From assembly GCF_000388065.1 (NCBI RefSeq), contig NW_009242976.1:166538-187115 (forward strand): a stretch of 20,578 bases of DNA, written 5' to 3'. The DNA comes from Fonticula alba (taxonomy: Eukaryota > Opisthokonta > Rotosphaerida > Fonticulaceae). Positions 1 through 8,271 of the stretch are shown piece after piece. The first letter of the stretch is position 1; every line of letters starts with the position of its first letter. A model generated the notes under the pieces. The model ran no database searches. It had not been told where the DNA came from and saw only the letters and a list, made by a program, of their open reading frames with translations. The translations under genes were made by a program, and so were the position numbers.

Positions 1-46
<46 letters not shown>
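1..46. repeat. 46-nt poly-G homopolymer at the window edge
   Basis: The first 46 bases are all G. It is the longest of at least a dozen G or C homopolymers in the window. It could be a genuine tract or a contig-end or low-complexity sequencing artefact; the sequence alone cannot tell. No telomere-type repeat is next to it. Confidence 0.9.
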
Positions 47-47
<1 letters not shown>

Positions 48-362
48 GCTCCCGCGCGTCGAATGGGCTGACCCAAACGGGGCGGCGGCCTGCATAGGCC
101 GCCGGCGGTGGTGGTGCCCGGTCCCGGGCCTAGGGGCCACACCCGGTTGAACAGGACCCCGGGCCGGGGAGGCCGGGGGCAACGCGGGGCTGAAAGCCTT
201 GCAAGCGGGGGCCGCGGGGACACACAGCCCGGCACACTGCACGGATGAAAGTGTGAAAATCACTTAAACAAGCGGCATATTCGCCCGATCCCGTGGTTAA
301 TCCGACATTCCACACACTTAACTCGGGATACCCCGCACCGGCGGACTTGAGCCGCTGCTCCA

Positions 363-394
363 GGGGGGGGGAGGGAGGGAGGGAGGGGGGGGGG
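363..394. repeat. G-rich tract (G9, GGGA units, G10)
   Basis: G9 is followed by four GGG blocks separated by single A residues and then G10. Several closely spaced G runs make this a plausible G-quadruplex former, which is an inference from base content only. Confidence 0.8.
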
Positions 395-770
395 CGGGAC
401 TAGAATCCCTGAGATATACTGGCACGCCAAAGGGCCACTCCCGCGGGCCACCTCTTTTGTGCCCGAGGCTGTGGTGTCCGCGCGAAGGGAAGTCGCATCG
501 GTTCGAGAAGGCACATTACCGGCTGGCAGGGGCTCCTGTCCAGCCGGGGCGTCGCCTCAGTCGGGCAACCCTGCGGATGCCCGGACCGGGGATCGGCGGC
601 GGCCCGGGCGCAGGTGCTCGCTCAAGCCGGGCACCAGCCCCGAGTGCAGGGAGCGAGATCGCGACACACCGGCCAGCACCCTGGCATGGAAGATGGATGC
701 CGGCCGATGGATGGCCATGGGTGGGGGGCAGGAGGGCAGATCCGGAAAGGGGAAGTGTACTCCCGGGAAG

Positions 771-830
771 CGGGAGCCAGGCCCGGGAGGCGGGAGCCAG
801 GCCCGGGAGGCGGGAGCCAGGCCCGGGAGG
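771..830 (+). repeat. Three perfect tandem copies of a 20-bp unit
   Basis: The unit cgggagccaggcccgggagg occurs three times head to tail without mismatch (771-790, 791-810, 811-830). A partial half-unit precedes it. The array lies in DNA without a supported gene, so it is best called a short minisatellite. Confidence 0.95.
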
Positions 831-1221
831 CTGGCCGACAAGCTGGGCCAAGATCCCCGCCAGATGGGTGACCCCTTGCCGGTTGCAGGCACGCCTACGA
901 TCGGAAGGCCGAGGGGCGACGAGGTACCGGGATGATGTCGGAGTCGCCGACCTAGGGATCCAGGCAGACGGCGGCCCAGCACCGGTTCAGGCGTGAGGGA
1001 TAGGGAGACATCGCAGCTCGGTGGGCTGAGGGGGCGCAGCGCATCAAAGAGCCTTGGCAAGAGCCTGCACGGGCCGGGAGCGAGCAGGGGCTCTTGATGG
1101 ACGGGCTTCGTGGCGGAAGCCCCGGCGAGGAATTCGCGACCGAGGAAATCCCCGTCGGCGCTCAGTGCGGTTATTCGCGCGAGTATATGCCCAGCCCAGG
1201 AAGCGGCCTTGGCCAGGGGCC

Positions 1222-1230
1222 GAGAGAGAA

Positions 1231-1272
<42 letters not shown>
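1222..1272 (+). repeat. (GA)n microsatellite
   Basis: About 50 nt of pure purine, starting GAGAGAAA-like and becoming a perfect GA dinucleotide repeat. The complementary strand is (TC)n. Open frames crossing it give (Arg-Glu)n or (Leu-Ser)n translations, a sign that those frames are not genes. Confidence 0.95.
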
Positions 1273-1273
<1 letters not shown>

Positions 1274-2030
1274 CCCCGCCCCGGTCTCATGAAGCCGGGC
1301 AAGCCCGCGGCGTCTACTTCGCTGGCACTGTCGCCGCGACCGACCATCGGCCAGCATGGCCACCGGGGGAAAGGGATCATGGATGCTTCGGTCGGACCAG
1401 GAACGGTGGCCTGAGGCCCATGTGTAGAAGGAAGGGCATGTCCACAGGTGGGCCGGGCATTGCAGCGACCGCGCACCCAGACAAGCGAGACCGCCGGACA
1501 CAGGCTGGCCCGGGGGCCGAGTTATGGGCGAGGGCGGGCCGGGCATTGGGAGCCTTCGTCGCCGGTGCCCTTCACTTCGGCTGGCACCTGTGGCGGAGCC
1601 ACCAGCATTCCGTATGTCGAGAGGCTTGCCAGATCCCACACACGGCGGGCCATCCGGGGGCGAAGGCTTCGCCCGCTGAGGGGACACATCGAGCTCCCTG
1701 GCGGAGTGCGACCATGCTCCGGGAGTTGAGGCTCTCGGTGTGTCTCTGTGTCTGTGTGTATGTGGCGCTGGTGGTTTTTCGCTCGGCATTTTCACCGGCA
1801 CCATGTCCAGGAAACAGTGTCGGCGTGTCGGGCCTCGGCGTGGCCGTGATCGAGCTGACTCCCAGCCCGCACAGCACACCACACGCGCGGACCCATGGCT
1901 GCTCCCTCTGGTGTCGCCGTGAAGGGGCCGCTTCTGGTTCAATGGACTGCCCTCGCTCGGGCGTCACATCCACAGCCCACCGGCAAAGGCCCGGCGAGGT
2001 GCAATACCTCGGTCCTGGGGCCCCGTTCAG

Positions 2031-2051
2031 CCGGCCGGCCGGCCGGCCGGC
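2031..2051. repeat. (CCGG)n self-complementary repeat, copy 1
   Basis: Five CCGG units in a row, preceded by CAG. The same run, also preceded by CAG, occurs at 7418-7439. CCGG is its own reverse complement, so the whole tract is palindromic. Confidence 0.9.
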
Positions 2052-4903
2052 GTGAAGAGGCTCTGAAGAGCCGATGACCAGGCACGAGCCGCACGCGCCA
2101 CCGGGACGGCCATTTTCTCTGGCACCGCCGGCGGCCGAGCGGGGGCGTGACCCCTGGGCCGCGCGCGACAGGCCTGCCATTCCTACAGTGGCGCCCACCC
2201 TCGCCCGGTCCCAGGCACGGGGAGAAGGAAATGCCCTGAGCGCCAGGGGCCCCAAAATCGGGCAGTCGCAATCCCATGCTCGAGACGGCCCTCTGGGCAA
2301 TTGTTGTGGAGGGATCGCCTGGCGGCTTGGGGCTGGGGTCTATCACGCGAAGTCGCGCCCCGCCATGCAGGCAGACATGTGTGTGCCGAGGGCTCGGCGA
2401 CCAGAGCCGCCCCTCCTTGAGGACATGGCCGGGGCGCGTGCCTGGCAGCCGGACGGAGCAGGGCATTCTTGAGGAGGGCCCCTGGTGAGACGCGCCATCG
2501 GCTGTTGGAAGTGTAGCCATGGCTGGCTCGGGCTCGGGGGGACTTCGGGGGCAGCGCGGCCGGCCCGGGGCGACCATTCAAGGGACGACGGCCATTGGCG
2601 GTCGCCGGCGGGCGTGATGGGCTTCGGTGGTCCTCCACCGGATCACCCATTCCTCACATGGAAGCATCGGGTCCTATGAGTGGCCGGCCTTTGCTGGCGG
2701 CTGCTTCCTGTTTGTTTGTTTTTTTATCCGGCGACATAGGCACCCGGCGAGGGTGCACCCGTCATGGCCGTCACCAGGGAGGGTGACCACAGGCGGCAGG
2801 GGCTTTCTTCCCAATGGTGACTGTCGGCGCCGCGTCGCTCGGGGGTCTGCGGCGGGTGTCCCCAGAGCCGGTTTCGCCAGACGGGGTCCCGGAGTGTCCG
2901 CCCGCCTGCCTAGAGGTACGCACCAGGGCGGGGACTGGGGTCCATCCGCTCGGGGCAGGGGCACGCAGGGAGGGCGGCCGACGCCCATCATGCCTGTGCC
3001 TCGCAATCCGCGGGCAGATATCCATGAGATAGCCCAGAGACCGGCGATCCTGGCAGACGCTGCGCCCGCTGCCCAACAGCCATTCGCAGAAATGGAGCGA
3101 GAGAGGCGAGGGCTCACTGTTCTGCCGAGCATCGAAGACCATGTCGCCATGTCCACCGCCAGCAGGGGCCTCCTCCCAGGGCACAGGGACCCGGGGGGTG
3201 GCCAAGGGGGGAATGAACACCGGTCATCCTTTGCAGGATCAGGGGGAAAAAACTCCCCTGCAGCCCGGCATGGAGCCGTGGTCGGTTGTTTGAAAGCCCT
3301 GAGAAGTCATCGGCCAAGCTGGCAGAATGCCGAGTGGGGCCTTTGTGTGTGAGTGTGTGTAAAAGGCAGCCACGAGCCACGGTGTGTAGCATCTCCGACT
3401 TGCTGATGGTTGCGGGGACCTTTGCAAGAAGTGGCCCTTCGGAGGAGACGAAAAAGCGGGGAGGTGCATCGACCTCCAGGGCAGGTGCCCGGTGCGATCG
3501 GAGGCACGATAGTCCACACATGCACCCCACCGTGCCGGGCGTGAGGGCCCGTGCGGCTCGCCAACCGGGAGGCCAGCACGGATGGTCACCCTGTCGGCAG
3601 GGCATGCACACCCGGGGACGAGCTCCAAAGGCCCGGATCGCCGTCCGGCTCGGCCAGGGCACCGGCCCCATGTGAGCCACACTCGCGCCGACGCACGTCG
3701 ACCCGAGGCAGACCATCTGCCAAGCGCACGCGCGTGGGGGCCGGCCCCAGCGGCGCATCTCCACTTGGCTGGCTGGAGGTCATCGACTCGCGGAGCCCGT
3801 CGGAGAGGGCCCGGCGGGGCTGCCTCGGGGCCGGGGAGCCTCGGTCGGCTTCGGCGGGCTACTCGGCGGCGACGTGCCGCACCGGCAGGTCCGCTGCGAA
3901 GCTGGCCAGGGCCGAGGCATCGTCGTCATCCCTTTCCCGAGTAGACACGCCGGGCCTGGTTGCGGGGAAGGAGGGAAACTGGCCGGTGCACTGTCGGTCA
4001 GGCATGCGGACGCACGTCTGCAGGCCCGGCACCATGCCACCCTCGTCAAGGCAGCCCGGGAACCATGATGTCCAATGGGAAACTCGCTGAAGCAGGGTCA
4101 CTCGCCAAGGGGGCCGCCGGGCAATTCCCAACCCGTGTCACTGGCCCCGGGGACACAGTCAAGCGTATTTCCCGCCGCCGGTCAATTTGTTCCACCTGAT
4201 GGAGGGCCCATCCACCGTATCTAAGCCCTCCACACTGGAGGCCTTCTGGCAAGGGGGCGCTTTCTCGGCCAAGGAGACGCCATTGAAAGGTGATCCAGGG
4301 GGTGCATCAGCGGCCAAAGCCGGCAGCCCCGCGCCGGATGGATCCCTTGACCCGTCCCGGGCAGGCCGCGCGCTGGTGGCAACTCGGTCGGCCGTCTTCT
4401 CGCCCGGTCGGCGGTTTGGGCCGGCGCCCGGGCTGCCAAAGTGTCTAGGTGGGCTTTTTGCCTGCGCCGGGGCTCCCTCGCACATGGGCCACCTCCAGCC
4501 GGAGGGAGTCCGTCGGCTAGGAGGAGAACGGCCACCCGCGGGGCAAGCGGTGTCAGTGTCCATGGCGTCGCTAGTTCCAAGGGAAGCCGGTCGGAAGAAC
4601 GCCTCAAAGTGGGGCAATGCCACAAGCAGCCCGGCGATGGGCAGGGGGGGGGGGATATGCCCATAGAGGGGGGGCGAGCTTGTGAGACAAAGGACCCCCC
4701 AGCCCTGCCACGGGAGGGGGTGAGAAGAGCCCAGGCTTCATTGGGGCCGATGCCCCGGCGAGGCTGATGCCGATGAAGCCGCCCCCCTCGGCCCCGGCCC
4801 CATGCACCTGGCTGTCCTTGTCACCCGGTCGCATGTGGTCCCTCGGGGCCGAAGGCTCCCCTCGAGGAAGGTAGTCCGATACCAAGCCCGGTCGAGGACT
4901 CCC

Positions 4904-4920
4904 GGGGGGGGGGGGGGGGG
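4904..4920. repeat. Poly-G tract, 17 nt
   Basis: Uninterrupted G17 between CCC and CCGCCGG. It belongs to the family of G/C homopolymers found throughout the non-coding parts of the window. Confidence 0.9.
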
Positions 4921-5704
4921 CCGCCGGCACTCGGACCACCGGCCTCGACCGGAGGACAGAGTTCGATCCGGGCCCAGAGCCGGGCAGCAAAGTGCCTGCC
5001 TGGCAAGGCGACAGGGCCCACCGCCGTGCGGAAGGTCCCCCGGCTCTGGGCGGTCGACCGATGGGCCGATCTCCACCCCGGCCAGTTGCATGGGGGGCGG
5101 GCACTGGCGGTGCGGCGACTGGCAAGGCCAAATGACAGGGGCGAAGGAGCAGTCGACCAGTCGACCAGGGAAGGCGGAGCCAGGGCGAGGGGCGCCCATC
5201 GGGGGGATGCGCGAATGCCGAGCCAAGCCTCGCAGCCCCGAGGCAGGGCTAGGTGCTTGGGTCGCCACCCGCTCGAACAACAGCACCCCACACCCTTCGG
5301 CGATGCATGGACGATCAGGGGCCCCCGGCGCAAGCGGATGCACCGGTCACGGCCCTCTGAAGCCGAGGAGGCAGGCAGTGCCTCTCTCTTGTCGGCGAAG
5401 GGCCGGCATGGGCCCGGCCCGACGCGCCCCCGGACCCAGGACTGCGAGACCGAGGCATTCGCTGCCCGGACCGGCCGGTCCCCGGGCCGGGGGCCGAAAC
5501 CCAGGCGGCGCCGGCATATCCGGGAAGCCGAAAAAAAGACCGCGCCAAAGATGCTCTTCGCCCGATCGACGAAAAGCCGGACCCTCTCGTGGTTCCGCCC
5601 CGGGGCGCCCGCCCCGTCCTGTCTCTCGGGCGCCATCGGCAAGCGGCGCGGCGACCGGCAAGGGCGCGCGAAGGGAGAGAGGCGGACGCCGGGTGCACCG
5701 CAGC

Positions 5705-5712
5705 AAAAAAAA
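5705..5712 (-). terminator. Pol III terminator of tRNA-Ser (T8)
   Basis: On the minus strand a run of eight T begins 5 nt after the tRNA discriminator base. An oligo-T run on the non-template strand is the standard RNA polymerase III termination signal. Confidence 0.85.
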
Positions 5713-5717
5713 GGATG

Positions 5718-5799
5718 CATCACCGGCAGGATTTGAACCTACGCGGGCAGAGCCCATCCGATTTCTAATCGGACTCCTTAACCACTCGGACACGGTGAT
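5718..5799 (-). tRNA. tRNA-Ser(AGA)
   Basis: An 82-nt type II tRNA. The acceptor stem ATCACCG pairs fully with CGGTGAT and is followed by discriminator G, as expected for serine. The D arm carries GTGTCCGAGTGGTTAAGG (box A). The anticodon stem TCCGA/TCGGA encloses the loop TTAGAAA, giving anticodon AGA. The long variable arm (GGGCTC...GCCC type) is the serine hallmark, and box B is GGTTCAAATCC. There is no intron. The gene is identical base for base to the one at 19678-19759 on the other strand. It is read towards an 8-T terminator. Confidence 0.97.
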
Positions 5800-5878
5800 G
5801 TGCATGTGATCTTCCGCCAGCACACCTGCCACAAAAACAGGCCCCGCTGGGGGGGGTGTTGGGCTTGGATGGGACATC

Positions 5879-5882
5879 AAAA
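5879..5882 (-). terminator. Pol III terminator of tRNA-Gln (T4)
   Basis: A run of four T on the minus strand, 5 nt after the end of the tRNA. Four T is the minimum usually needed for pol III termination. Confidence 0.65.
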
Positions 5883-5887
5883 GAGGA

Positions 5888-5959
5888 AGGTCGAGCCGAG
5901 AATCGAACTCGGATTGACAGATTCAGAGTCTGCCGTGATAACCATTACACCACTCAACC
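5888..5959 (-). tRNA. tRNA-Gln(CTG)
   Basis: A 72-nt type I tRNA. The acceptor strand GGTTGAG pairs with CTCGACC (one G-T wobble), followed by discriminator T as in other eukaryotic tRNA-Gln genes. The D arm GTGTAATGGTTATCAC closely matches eukaryotic glutamine tRNAs. The anticodon loop CTCTGAA sits on the stem GCAGA/TCTGT and gives anticodon CTG. The T arm is CCGAG TTCGATT CTCGG. No intron. Confidence 0.95.
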
Positions 5960-6041
5960 ACGGGGAGGGGAATCCTTGTGTGGCCCTTTTTCGCTCGCGC
6001 TTTTGGCGGCCTGGTCCTGGGACGCACGCCTTCGGGCACTT

Positions 6042-6063
6042 CCCCCCCCCCCCCTCCCCCCCC
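6042..6063. repeat. Poly-C tract (C13-T-C8)
   Basis: C13, a single T, then C8, followed by ACACCC. No coding context. Confidence 0.9.
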
Positions 6064-6162
6064 ACACCCGTACGACTAACACCGAGACGCCTGCCAAGGG
6101 CGCGCTCACGAGCCTCCGCATCGGTCGAACGGCCTAGGACCGGTATATGGCCCTCGGCTGGT

Positions 6163-6181
6163 GGGGGGGGGGGGGGGGGGG
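6163..6181. repeat. Poly-G tract, 19 nt
   Basis: Uninterrupted G19 in the tRNA-Gln/tRNA-Pro spacer. Confidence 0.9.
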
Positions 6182-7083
6182 CAACGGCAGAGGACACACC
6201 TCGCTCGTTGATGGTGTGGTCGTCGGTGGCACCGCCAGAGCCGACCTGCACACCGCTGCGGGGCACCGTGCCCGATGGCCGCGCATGCGCGGCACCCCTT
6301 GCCCTCAAGAGGACCACATCTCCTGACGAACGCCGGGACAGGGCCAGGAGGATCATTCGCCAGTCAGGGGCCTTGCTGCCTGCCCCGCGCGGACTCCGAA
6401 GACCGCCCTCCTCGCTGGAGCCCGAGCCCCGGGGCATTCGGCCTCGCGCAGGCGCGCGCGCGCGCCAGTTGACAACGTCCACCCGTGAACATGTTGGCCG
6501 GTGGTCGGGCCATCCCCAGACGGGGGGAGCCCGTCCGGGGCGCACCTGCTCGGCGGGCGGCCCGGGCGCCAGATAAACGACCCGACATCCCGCCGACGGG
6601 GTAGGGCCTGCCCGTGCGCCGAGGGAAAATGTACCCCCCTCGGGGGGCAGAGTTGTCCGGCGTCGCCTTTCGGCCGCCCCAAGGAGCACCTCGGCCGGCG
6701 TTGCACGCTGAAAGCCGGGGAACGGTGTGCCCGGCAAGGGGACGCGACTTTCACCAGCTGGATTGGCGCCCCGGCCCCGGCCCTTGTGGTCGGCCTGCGC
6801 CCCCGAGCCGCCTGACGCCGACACTTTGCAGGGGGGGAGGCGGGAGGGATTCAGCGGACGGCGAAGGAGGCCGGCATTCTCTCTGGAGACCGCGCCAAGA
6901 GTAAAATGTCCCCCCGCGCACCGGGCAGAGGGCACACTTGCTCCCCCCACCTGCTCCCCCGAAAGACATGCCCCCAGGGCGCCAGCAAGCCGGTCCTCGG
7001 GCCGGGGCCCCAAGTGGGCGAGAAAAGGATCCGCGGCCGGGCGAGCATCACCAGAGGAGGAAGCGCACGGGTGGCACACGCTC

Positions 7084-7097
7084 GGGGGGGGGGGGGG
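7084..7097. repeat. Poly-G tract, 14 nt
   Basis: Uninterrupted G14 in non-coding DNA, between CTC and ACGGGGACC. Confidence 0.9.
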
Positions 7098-7417
7098 ACG
7101 GGGACCGGCACCGAGAAGGGTGCGCACCGGGAAATGGCTCCCACGATCCTGGCAGACAACAGGGGGTTCCCTCCCGAAGACCATCGTCGACCAGCCCCCT
7201 CCCGGACTCGTCGGCGCCTCAAGGGGGGCGCCCCAGGGGGCGTCTGCCAGCGCCCACCAACAAGCCGAGAGTCACACACTGGCGGGCGGACACACTAACG
7301 GAGATGAATAAACAAACAGCCCCCGGGCAACGACCGCTCCCCGGGCCGGCATACCCCCCGCCGTCAAACCACCCACAGGAGAAAGGAGGGCGTGGGCCCT
7401 TTTTTTCTTCCCGCCCA

Positions 7418-7439
7418 GCCGGCCGGCCGGCCGGCCGGC
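7418..7439. repeat. (CCGG)n self-complementary repeat, copy 2
   Basis: The same CCGG run as at 2031-2051, also preceded by CAG. It lies about 90 bp from the 3' end of the tRNA-Pro gene. Confidence 0.9.
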
Positions 7440-7521
7440 AGAGCACCCTTTTCCTCGAGCCTCGCGTCTTCCCCGGCCAGGACACAGAGGGGGAGAAGAG
7501 GTCGGGACATCGGGGGGGGGC

Positions 7522-7527
7522 AAAAAA
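7522..7527 (-). terminator. Pol III terminator of tRNA-Pro (T6)
   Basis: Six T on the minus strand, 3 nt beyond the tRNA discriminator base. Confidence 0.85.
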
Positions 7528-7530
7528 CAA

Positions 7531-7602
7531 GGGGAGATCCGGGAATCGAACCCGGGACCTCTCGCACCCTAAGCGAGAATCATACCACTAGACTAATCTC
7601 CC
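7531..7602 (-). tRNA. tRNA-Pro(AGG)
   Basis: A 72-nt tRNA with acceptor GGGAGAT pairing perfectly with ATCTCCC, and discriminator C. Box A (TAGTCTAGTGGTATGATT) and the anticodon arm TCTCGCTTAGGGTGCGAGA closely match eukaryotic tRNA-Pro. The loop reads TTAGGGT, so the anticodon is AGG. Box B is GGTTCGAATCC in the T arm CCGGG/CCCGG. No intron. Confidence 0.97.
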
Positions 7603-7707
7603 TTGATGGGGGAAAACACCCACACCTGCAGCTCAACCCCCTGCGCGTTGGGAGCTGTGTGGCCCTTCTCGCCCGCCTCGGCGGGCCGGGCGGACCGTCC
7701 CCGTTGA

Positions 7708-7723
7708 CCCCCCCCCCCCCCCC
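7708..7723. repeat. Poly-C tract, 16 nt
   Basis: Uninterrupted C16 between the divergent tRNA-Pro and tRNA-Gly genes. Confidence 0.9.
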
Positions 7724-7855
7724 GCCTGCCTTGAGGCGTATTTGAGCCTCCGGTGAGAGGGGGGGCCATTGGCGCGTGGGAATAAAAAAGGAGAGCCGTA
7801 TGTGGTGGTGGGGAGCATTTGTCACAGGGGACACGCCCCGGAGAGGGGGGCAACA

Positions 7856-7859
7856 TATA
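7856..7859 (+). promoter_or_regulatory. TATA-like element upstream of tRNA-Gly
   Basis: CATATAG lies 28 nt upstream of the mature tRNA-Gly start in otherwise GC-rich DNA. Upstream TATA elements at about -30 help TFIIIB placement in some eukaryotes such as fission yeast and plants. A similar element sits 30 nt upstream of the plus-strand tRNA-Ser. The other five tRNA genes lack a clear match. Confidence 0.4.
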
Positions 7860-7883
7860 GCTGTTTGTCTTTCCAATCCCCAA

Positions 7884-7954
7884 GCGTCGATGGTTTAGTG
7901 GTAGAATTGCCGCCTGCCACGCGGTAGACCCGGGTTCGATTCCCGGTCGACGCA
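7884..7954 (+). tRNA. tRNA-Gly(GCC)
   Basis: A 71-nt tRNA with acceptor GCGTCGA pairing perfectly with TCGACGC, and discriminator A. Box A is TGGTTTAGTGGTAGAATT. The anticodon loop is CTGCCAC on the stem, giving anticodon GCC. Box B GGTTCGATTCC lies in the T arm CCGGG/CCCGG. No intron. It is the only plus-strand tRNA of the first cluster and is divergent from tRNA-Pro. Confidence 0.97.
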
Positions 7955-7961
7955 GACCCTC

Positions 7962-7965
7962 TTTT
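7962..7965 (+). terminator. Pol III terminator of tRNA-Gly (T4)
   Basis: Four T start 8 nt after the tRNA-Gly 3' end (CTTTTG). A longer T12 run lies further downstream at 8032-8043 and could act as a backup. Confidence 0.6.
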
Positions 7966-8177
7966 GCGCCGAATGCCAGCAAGGACAGGGCGCGGAAGCG
8001 GGAAAATTCCCCGGATCCCGGCCGTGCCTTCTTTTTTTTTTTTCTTCTGCCTGTCGACACACCGAAGGCCGCCTCGGCGATCGCTGCCTCGCCAGGGCCA
8101 TCACGCGCGCCGGGCATGGCTGGCCGTGTGACCGACGTGGGAAGACCGCACTGCGCCCTCCTTCCCTCAGAGATGTC

Positions 8178-8253
8178 CACACACACACACACACACACAC
8201 AGGTGTAAAGAAAGCATGCGAGAGAGGGGGAGGCCCGATGTGGCCAAGTTATT
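8178..8253 (-). promoter_or_regulatory. Possible cleavage/polyadenylation region of the large gene
   Basis: Read on the minus strand, an AATAAC hexamer (8253-8248) occurs 18 nt after the stop codon, and a perfect (TG)12 tract (8201-8178) follows about 46 nt later. A one-base variant of AATAAA followed by a GU-rich element is the usual arrangement of a eukaryotic poly(A) site. The canonical hexamer is absent, so this is only a suggestion. The (TG)n tract is also simply a microsatellite. Confidence 0.3.
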
Positions 8254-8271
8254 GCGGGTGCCCGGAAGGGC

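Larger units (their letters stand above)
47..5717. other. Gene-poor GC-rich region, no supported gene
   Basis: Open frames exist on both strands and overlap heavily. Their translations are dominated by Arg, Pro, Gly, Ala and Ser, contain microsatellite translations such as (Arg-Glu)n and (Leu-Ser)n, and show no domain I recognise. This is what chance frames look like in DNA of this base composition, and it contrasts with the balanced composition of the ankyrin gene. I found no tRNA here: no pair of A-box and B-box sequences with a closing acceptor stem. Microsatellites and homopolymers are listed separately. A small multi-exon gene or a non-coding RNA cannot be excluded. Confidence 0.6.
5960..7530. 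other. Spacer between tRNA-Gln and tRNA-Pro, no supported gene
   Basis: A 435-codon minus-strand frame spans most of this spacer but runs into the tRNA-Gln gene at its end and has the Arg/Pro/Gly-rich composition of a chance frame, so I do not call it. The spacer holds three homopolymers, a short (CG)n run near 6450-6463 and a CCGG repeat. A 117-nt AG-free stretch on the plus strand (5968-6084) contains GACTAAC near its end. It resembles a splice branch-point region, but I see no convincing exon beside it. Confidence 0.55.
7955..8271. other. Convergent spacer between tRNA-Gly and the large minus-strand gene
   Basis: This 317-bp spacer separates the 3' ends of tRNA-Gly (+) and the ankyrin gene (-). 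It holds T12 at 8032-8043 and a (CA)12 microsatellite at 8178-8201. No open frame here looks like a gene. The 3' untranslated region and poly(A) site of the large gene should lie in its right-hand part. Confidence 0.6.

Noticed and set aside
1-46. Telomere
   Set aside because: Pure G, with no TTAGGG-like or other telomeric repeat nearby.
396-455. tRNA-like sequence with GATTCTAGTCCC on the minus strand
   Set aside because: The T loop does not match TTCRANY, no acceptor stem closes, and no box A is found at the right distance.
557-1942. 461-codon minus-strand open frame
   Set aside because: Its composition is Arg/Pro/Gly/Ser-rich, it runs through the (GA)n microsatellite as (Leu-Ser)n and through the 20-bp tandem array, and it has no recognisable domain.
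4187-4666. 159-codon plus-strand frame with slightly more balanced composition
   Set aside because: A frame of similar quality exists on the opposite strand, no family is recognised, and no start or splice context supports it. It remains a weak possibility.
4966-4982. GTTCGATCC resembling a tRNA box B
   Set aside because: There is no T-stem pairing and no upstream anticodon arm or box A.
3045-7155. Shared 14-mer CGATCCTGGCAGAC at about 3045 and 7144
   Set aside because: About one shared 14-mer is expected by chance in a 20-kb window, and the flanks are unrelated.
5877-7184. 435-codon minus-strand open frame
   Set aside because: Its last part is the tRNA-Gln gene and it also translates homopolymers into poly-Pro or poly-Gly; it is a chance frame.
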